Of a stretch of 64,000 nt of DNA, positions 59,545-64,000 are shown in pieces. The DNA is from JACJYC01 sp964558465 (GTDB lineage: Bacteria; Bacteroidota; Bacteroidia; Chitinophagales; Saprospiraceae): contig CAZLEF010000001.1 of NCBI GenBank assembly GCA_964558465.1, forward strand, positions 248,001 to 312,000. Direction: 5' to 3'. A model generated the notes under the pieces. The model was not told where the DNA came from. It worked only from the letters and a program-made list of their open reading frames with translations, and ran no database searches. How positions within the stretch are numbered: position 1 is the first letter of the stretch; every line of letters begins with the position of its first letter. The position numbers were made by a program, and so were the translations under genes.

Positions 59545-59666
59545 TAAATTTTACAATAAGCCACGAAGGGCTGATAAAAAGCCGCTCGTTTCAAGCTGAT
59601 AAAGAGAATTTGGTTTTATTTGGTTAGGGCTGAGGTAGTGCTACAAAGCGCTGCCTCTTTTTTTTT
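59545..59666 (+). ncRNA. Candidate small RNA of ~120 nt ending in a strong intrinsic terminator
   Basis: The interval runs from the predicted start after a perfect -7 element to a terminator: GAGGTAGTGCT (59632-59642) / AGCGCTGCCTC (59647-59657), loop ACAA, then nine T. Two non-Watson-Crick pairs in the stem are U-G only on the plus strand and would be A-C on the minus strand, so the hairpin evolved for plus-strand RNA. The flanking genes on both sides are minus strand, and the T run overlaps the stop codon of the methyltransferase gene. The body repeats the word GCTGATAAA twice. It does not match tmRNA, 6S, SRP or RNase P RNA that I can recognise. Confidence 0.55.
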
Positions 59667-60861
59667 ATACCAGTTGTTCCAGATAGTGGTAATCAATGCC
59701 AAATTGTCGTTTGATCGCTTCAATTTCTTTTGCCGCTTCCGGGCGGGGGCTCCCTTTGATGCCGGCAATGATCAGGTTTTTGGGGGTATGCTCAGTTTCA
59801 ATAAATTCGAAAACACTGCTGGCATATCCTTTTTCTTCCAAAATTAAGGCACGGATGCCGTCGGTAATGAGCTCAGCCTGTCTTTCAGCCAGGATGCCGT
59901 GTTCAAGCACAACGCCCAGTTCTGTGCGGCACTTCATTTGGCGGCGTATCTGTTTGTGGCAACACGGCGCCACGACAATAATCTCCGCGCCGGCTTTTAT
60001 TCCTTTGGCAAGGGCGAGATCGGTGGCGGTATCACATGCGTGGAGTGCGATCAGCATATCCGGTTTTTCAATTTCAAAGAGGCCGATATCGCCAGCGACA
60101 AAACGAAGCCCCTCAAACCCGCATTGTTCTGCGAGCTGATTGCCCGCATCCACCAGTTCCTGTCTCAGTTCTACACCCCATATCCGGGGATTTAACCCGA
60201 GGTTATTTGTCAGGTGGTCGTATAGCGCAAAGGTGAGATAACCTTTTCCAGCCCCCATATCCACAATTTCGGGATGGGGCGGAAGTTTCTTTTTGCGAAT
60301 CAGCCCATCAATGATCTCAATATATTTATTGATCTGCCGGAATTTTTTCTGGCCTTCTTTTTTGACCTTTCCATCGGCTCCGGCGATACCCAGGGCGTTC
60401 AGGTAAAGGTTACCTTCCGGTGTAATGAACCGGTGTTTTTCCCGGTCGTGTTGCCTGACCGGCGCCTTTTGGTGAGTGGCGGGCCCTGAAAAAAGCCTGG
60501 ACTCCCGCTTCCGGTTAAACCGGATCGTATAATCTTTCCGGAGGGTAAGGAGGTCGCCGTTGAGAAAATCCCGGCCAAGCCACTTTTCCGCCATTGGCAC
60601 AGCCTCTGCAAATGAAAGGTTTTTTGTTTCGTCCCTCGACCTGAACCGCAGGGTAAAGGAAACCATTGGCGCATCCCGGATTTCTACCGGTCTGGCGAAG
60701 ATGTTCACCAGGTCGTTACCCTTTGAAGCAGGTTTGCTCAAAGTGAGTTTTACGAAACTGCCCGAATCAAGCGACTGACGGAAAACAGCCAAAAAATCTG
60801 TCAAGGCTTCCATCGGGCCAAGATAGGAATAATTGGGATTCTCTTCGTATCTTTGCACCAT
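59665..60861 (-). CDS. SAM-dependent methyltransferase (Methyltransf_32 type)
   Basis: 398 residues from the ATG at 60861, or 382 from a second ATG at 60813. The SAM-binding motif is EIVDMGAGKGYLTFALYDHL (about residues 197-216), followed by WGVELRQELVDAG, FVAGDIGLFE and MLIALHACDTATDLALAKGI. The CCHKQIRRQM segment after VVAPCC is typical of the family once annotated as glutathione-transferase C-terminal-like. The first 170 residues are unassigned. Substrate is unknown; RNA is a guess. Its start codon overlaps that of gyrB on the other strand by 2 nt. Confidence 0.86.
   Translation of the reverse strand: MVQRYEENPNYSYLGPMEALTDFLAVFRQSLDSGSFVKLTLSKPASKGNDLVNIFARPVEIRDAPMVSFTLRFRSRDETKNLSFAEAVPMAEKWLGRDFLNGDLLTLRKDYTIRFNRKRESRLFSGPATHQKAPVRQHDREKHRFITPEGNLYLNALGIAGADGKVKKEGQKKFRQINKYIEIIDGLIRKKKLPPHPEIVDMGAGKGYLTFALYDHLTNNLGLNPRIWGVELRQELVDAGNQLAEQCGFEGLRFVAGDIGLFEIEKPDMLIALHACDTATDLALAKGIKAGAEIIVVAPCCHKQIRRQMKCRTELGVVLEHGILAERQAELITDGIRALILEEKGYASSVFEFIETEHTPKNLIIAGIKGSPRPEAAKEIEAIKRQFGIDYHYLEQLV
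60848..60855 (+). promoter_or_regulatory. -7-like TATCTTTG just before gyrB
   Basis: Perfect TAnnTTTG match, but only 4 nt from the first ATG and with a TTG (60833-60835) closer than usual. If used, the gyrB mRNA is leaderless or starts at the second ATG (60866). Confidence 0.35.
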
Positions 60862-62833
60862 GGATATGACGAACGATCAAGCGGAAATAGCGCCTGTAGC
60901 AGGCGAATACAGTGAAAGCAATATTCAGGCGCTGGAAGGATTGGAAGCCGTCCGCAAACGGCCCAGTATGTACATCGGCAGTACGGATATTAAGGGCCTG
61001 CACCACCTGGTTTGGGAGGTCGTCGACAACTCTATCGACGAACATCTCGCCGGGAAGTGCACGGAAATTAATGTCGCCATTCATGCCGATAATTCAATAA
61101 CGGTCAGGGATAACGGGCGGGGTATTCCCACCGGCATGCACAAGAAGCTGAAAAAATCAGCTTTGGAAGTGGTCATGACCGTACTGCACGCCGGCGGCAA
61201 ATTTGATAAGGACACGTACAAGGTATCCGGCGGGTTGCACGGCGTAGGGATTTCCTGCGTCAATGCCTTGTCCAAATACCTGCGGGCTGAGGTACACCGG
61301 GAAGGCAAGATCTTTGAACAGGAATACAGTATTGGAAAACCCCTGAACGAGGTGCACGTTATCGGAGAATCCAATAAAACCGGTACGATTGTTACCTTCA
61401 AACCGGACGGGGATATATTTGAAACGCTGGAGTATAAATACGATATACTCGCCACCCGCTTGCGGGAGCTTTCTTTCCTCAACAAAGGCCTTACCCTCAC
61501 CCTTACGGACGAACGCGAGATAGAGGACGGACAATTCAAATCAGAGACCTACCATTCTGAAGGAGGGCTCAAGGAATTTGTACTTTACCTGGATGAGTCC
61601 AGGCAAAGGCTGACGGACGAGCCGATCTATGTAACCGGCGTGGAAGAAAATGTAGAGGTTGAGGTAGCCATGCAGTACAATACGTCCTTCACAGAGAATA
61701 TTTACGCCTTTGTCAACAATATCAATACCCGCGACGGAGGTACGCATGTACAGGGCTTCCGCCGGGCGCTCAACCGGGTTTTTACCAAATACGGTGAAGA
61801 CAACGGGATGTTCAAAAAACTCAAATTCAAAGTCTCAGGCGAAGATTTCAGGGAAGGTTTGACGGCGATCGTATCCGTCAAGGTGCCGGAACCGCAGTTT
61901 AAAGGCCAGACAAAAGGCGAACTGGGGAACTCGGAGGTACTCGGAATCGTGTCCCGTTGTGTTGGTGAAGAACTCGGGCATTTCCTGGAAGAACATCCCA
62001 ATGAGGCGCGCCGCATTGTCGATAAAGTGATCCTTGCGGCTACGGCCCGCCATGCAGCCCGCAAAGCCCGGGAGATGGTGCAGCGCAAAAATGTACTGGC
62101 AGGCGGCGGGTTACCCGGTAAACTGGCCGATTGCGCATCCAAAGACCCTGGCGAAAGCGAGCTCTTTCTGGTGGAAGGGGACTCTGCCGGCGGTACGGCC
62201 AAACAGGGTCGCGACCGGAATTTCCAGGCTATCCTCCCGCTCAGGGGTAAAATCCTGAATGTGGAAAAAGCCATGGAGCACAAAATCTACGACAACGAAG
62301 AAATCAAGAATATCTTCACCGCCCTCGGCGTTCGCATCGAAGAAGGCGACGACGGGGAACGTTTGCTCAATGTTGAAAAACTGCGCTACCACAAGATCGT
62401 CATTATGTGCGATGCGGATGTAGACGGCAGCCACATTACTACGCTGATCCTTACCTTTTTCTTCCGCTTTATGCGCGTGTTGATCGATAGCGGACATATT
62501 TATATTGCGGCCCCGCCTTTGTATATGGTCAAAAAAGGGAAACAATACCGCTATTGCTGGAACGACGAAGAGCGCCGGGAAGCCGTCAATGCCTACGGCG
62601 GAAGCGAAAATGAAGGTTCCATAAAAGTACAGCGGTACAAAGGCCTTGGCGAGATGAACGCCGAACAACTCTGGGAAACCACCATGGACCCGAATACCCG
62701 CATCCTGCGCCAGGTGTCCGTGGATGACGCCCGTGAGGCCGACCGGATCTTTTCCATGCTCATGGGAGACGAAGTGCCGCCAAGGCGCGCCTTTATCGAG
62801 GCGAATGCCAAGTACGCCAATGTGGATATTTGA
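60860..62833 (+). CDS. gyrB: DNA gyrase subunit B
   Basis: 657 residues from the ATG at 60860 (or 60866). ATP-driven negative supercoiling with GyrA. GHKL ATPase: EAVRKRPSMYIGSTD, EVVDNSIDEHLAG, VRDNGRGIPTGMH, GGLHGVGISCVNALS. Transducer: NTRDGGTHVQGF. TOPRIM: ELFLVEGDSAGGTAKQGRDR, ILNVEKA, IVIMCDADVDGSHI. The C-terminus carries RYKGLGEMNAEQLWETTMDP. Full-length and standard, without the large insert of some Gram-negative GyrB. A TATCTTTG -7-like element at 60848-60855 would give an almost leaderless mRNA. Confidence 0.97.
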   Translation: MDMTNDQAEIAPVAGEYSESNIQALEGLEAVRKRPSMYIGSTDIKGLHHLVWEVVDNSIDEHLAGKCTEINVAIHADNSITVRDNGRGIPTGMHKKLKKSALEVVMTVLHAGGKFDKDTYKVSGGLHGVGISCVNALSKYLRAEVHREGKIFEQEYSIGKPLNEVHVIGESNKTGTIVTFKPDGDIFETLEYKYDILATRLRELSFLNKGLTLTLTDEREIEDGQFKSETYHSEGGLKEFVLYLDESRQRLTDEPIYVTGVEENVEVEVAMQYNTSFTENIYAFVNNINTRDGGTHVQGFRRALNRVFTKYGEDNGMFKKLKFKVSGEDFREGLTAIVSVKVPEPQFKGQTKGELGNSEVLGIVSRCVGEELGHFLEEHPNEARRIVDKVILAATARHAARKAREMVQRKNVLAGGGLPGKLADCASKDPGESELFLVEGDSAGGTAKQGRDRNFQAILPLRGKILNVEKAMEHKIYDNEEIKNIFTALGVRIEEGDDGERLLNVEKLRYHKIVIMCDADVDGSHITTLILTFFFRFMRVLIDSGHIYIAAPPLYMVKKGKQYRYCWNDEERREAVNAYGGSENEGSIKVQRYKGLGEMNAEQLWETTMDPNTRILRQVSVDDAREADRIFSMLMGDEVPPRRAFIEANAKYANVDI

Positions 62834-63001
62834 TGAGGGTATTATTTAGTTCCGATCTTTAAGATTAAATTATGAATAAGGCTTTATCAAAAAAATCCGC
62901 TCACCCGGAACTTTTTGGAACCCCCTGCGGTTGATGCCAATGCACGACGTTATTATCAGATGCCCTGATCAAAATAACGGTTTCAACCAAATACCTTTAC
63001 C

Positions 63002-63589
63002 ATGGTGATGGCGAACGAAAATCCAACCAGGAACTACAATCGGGTTTTTGAGGAAGAATTCTTGCCTCAACTGGATGCGTTGTACACGTTCGCGTACCAC
63101 CTCACCTTTAATGAGGACGACGCCAACGACCTGGTCCAGGAAACCTATTTAAAAGCATGGCGGTCGATCGACAGCTATGAGACCGGAACGAACGCCAAAG
63201 CATGGTTGTTCAAAATCCTGAAAAATGCCTTTATCAATCAATACCGCAAGCGGGTCAAACAACCGGCTTCGGTGGATATTGAACAGGCAATTTTGCGCCC
63301 GCCAGGCGGGGATGACGACCGGTTTTCTTCCAGCACCCTGGATCTGAGCGAAGAGCTTTTCCAGGAAATGATGGGGGATGAAGTCACCAACGCCATTAAT
63401 GACCTGGATGTCGGCTTCCGCATCGTAATCCTGTTGTGCGACATTGCCGAGTTTACCTACGAAGAGATCTCCAAAATACTGGGGATACCAATCGGTACGG
63501 TGCGCTCCCGGTTGCACAGGGGCAGAAATGCGCTGAAAGAAAAATTGCGGACGTATGCGGAATCCATGGGCTATAAGGAAAATCGATAA
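63002..63589 (+). CDS. ECF-type RNA polymerase sigma factor
   Basis: 195 residues. Region 2: LDALYTFAYHLTFNEDDAND, LVQETYLKAWRSIDSYE, NAKAWLFKILKNAFINQYRK. Region 4: LDVGFRIVILLCDIAEFTYE, then EISKILGIPIGTVRSRLHRG. Both are typical of sigma-70 group IV. The linker contains an acidic stretch (about residues 85-120). The ATG GTG ATG start leaves two options 6 nt apart; a TACCTTTA -7-like element lies directly upstream (62992-62999). A zinc-finger anti-sigma gene appears to begin at 63914, after an unusually long structured gap. Confidence 0.95.
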   Translation: MVMANENPTRNYNRVFEEEFLPQLDALYTFAYHLTFNEDDANDLVQETYLKAWRSIDSYETGTNAKAWLFKILKNAFINQYRKRVKQPASVDIEQAILRPPGGDDDRFSSSTLDLSEELFQEMMGDEVTNAINDLDVGFRIVILLCDIAEFTYEEISKILGIPIGTVRSRLHRGRNALKEKLRTYAESMGYKENR

Positions 63590-63607
63590 TTCATAATATT
63601 TTTAACC

Positions 63608-63863
63608 ATAGCTGTTCAGCTATTCCCAAAACCTGTCTGTTCCGCTCCCGTAAGGCGGATATGTTATCGCTAAGAACTAACCCCACCACAGAAATTGAGC
63701 CTCTAACAGGTAATTGCACCCCAGCACAGCGATAGGCCTTCCCTGAAGGGAGGAGCAGACAGGTTTCGCTTTTTAAACGGTAAGACCATGATGACCAACA
63801 ACCAAAATCGACCAAGGCCGGAATTTCCCGCAGTGCGCGTCTGTTGCGGTTGCACATCATGCG
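63608..63863 (+). ncRNA. Structured non-coding element between sigma factor and anti-sigma genes
   Basis: A 324-bp gap without a credible gene. AAACCTGTCTGTTCC (63629-63643) pairs with GGAGCAGACAGGTTT (63752-63766) over 15 bp; its one imperfect pair is U-G only on the plus strand. Inside, CCGC/GCGG closes a hairpin, TATCGCT (63664-63670) pairs with AGCGATA (63727-63733), and CCTTCCC-TGAA-GGGAGG forms another, giving a cloverleaf. A CTTTTT tract follows the closing stem. A small perfect palindrome ATAGCTG-TT-CAGCTAT precedes it (63608-63623), and a further pairing CATGATG/CATCATG (about 63787-63862) follows. I recognise no riboswitch or known RNA class. Confidence 0.5.
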
Positions 63864-63913
63864 TCCCCGCTGAAGTGCCTGGAGGATCAGCAGGATAGCG
63901 AAAAATCAAAGCC

Positions 63914-64000
63914 ATGAAAGACCGCAATTACCTGGACCTAGTCGAAAAAGTAACCATGTATCTGGATAATGAGCTTTCGGAAAGCCAGGAAAGAGAACTC
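63914..64000 (+). CDS. Start of a probable anti-sigma (zinc-finger) protein, cut by window edge
   Basis: Only 29 codons are visible from the ATG at 63914. They read MKDRNYLDLVEKVTMYLDNE followed by LSESQEREL, matching the first helix pair of anti-sigma zinc-finger domains (Y-L-D-x-E-L-S-x-x-E). The His-x3-Cys-x2-Cys cluster would come next, beyond position 64000. Its place downstream of an ECF sigma gene supports the call. Confidence 0.6.
   Translation, partial: MKDRNYLDLVEKVTMYLDNELSESQEREL

Noticed and set aside
62872..62934. 20-codon ORF between gyrB and the sigma factor
   Set aside because: Too short, no leader or membrane features, no nearby terminator.
63591..63860. Minus-strand ORF of 89 codons after the sigma gene
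   Set aside because: It coincides with the inverted-repeat structure, which explains the open frame; no protein features.

Overview
The window reads as chromosomal DNA of a Bacteroidota bacterium, probably a Saprospirales/Lewinellaceae-like lineage (inference). Evidence: perfect or near-perfect TAnnTTTG -7 elements stand in front of many genes, secreted proteins end in type A T9SS sorting domains, and several families are typical of the phylum (DUF2911, MacB/FtsX permeases with full-length periplasmic domains, TPR-LytS kinases, a large RHS protein with a signal peptide). Genes are short operons on both strands. I saw no tRNA, rRNA, CRISPR array, phage or complete insertion sequence.

Layout. 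1-9.6 kb: partial cobalamin methionine synthase metH, a DUF2911-TPR protein, an HD-domain protein, an HtrA protease, an RskA-like anti-sigma protein, a cytoplasmic TPR histidine kinase and, just upstream of it, a 48-residue peptide with a Gly-Gly leader. 9.6-16.5 kb: DUF5691 protein, paaE-like reductase with its own TetR gene and a palindromic operator candidate, SPOR-like protein, SDR, 3-hydroxyanthranilate dioxygenase, lpxH and a beta-propeller-like protein. 16.5-24.2 kb: rsgA with a tiny membrane-protein gene, then a 1246-residue fusion of two D-Ala-D-Ala-ligase-like ATP-grasp units to a transmembrane helix and PASTA-like domains, then a T9SS-exported protein.

24.5-33.2 kb is the accessory core: a 2548-residue RHS polymorphic toxin with a low-GC, ADP-ribosyltransferase-like C-terminal tip, an immunity-gene candidate 3 nt later, and about 700 bp of perfect palindromes plus the 3' remnant of a histidine kinase gene. 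33.2-46.5 kb: gpmI, bcp, DUF937, tatA, a 2-oxoglutarate oxygenase with a glycosyltransferase, aceK (unexpected in this phylum), apbE and a Tat-exported TIM-barrel protein, a MacB/FtsX permease, an orphan ExbD and a tocopherol-cyclase-like protein. 46.5-64 kb: TolC, WD40 and OmpA proteins, a T9SS-exported serine protease, an FGE-like/Gfo-Idh pair, galE, a GntP permease, an M28 peptidase-hpt operon, a methyltransferase, gyrB, an ECF sigma factor and the start of its probable anti-sigma factor.

The most unusual items are the ddl-ddl-PASTA fusion, the Gly-Gly peptide next to a TPR kinase, the RHS toxin module and its scarred flank, and non-coding candidates at 59.5 kb (promoter plus U-tailed terminator) and 63.6 kb (structured element between sigma and anti-sigma genes). 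Many apparent starts upstream of the chosen ones are TTG/GTG codons without support; I use the first well-placed ATG unless stated.
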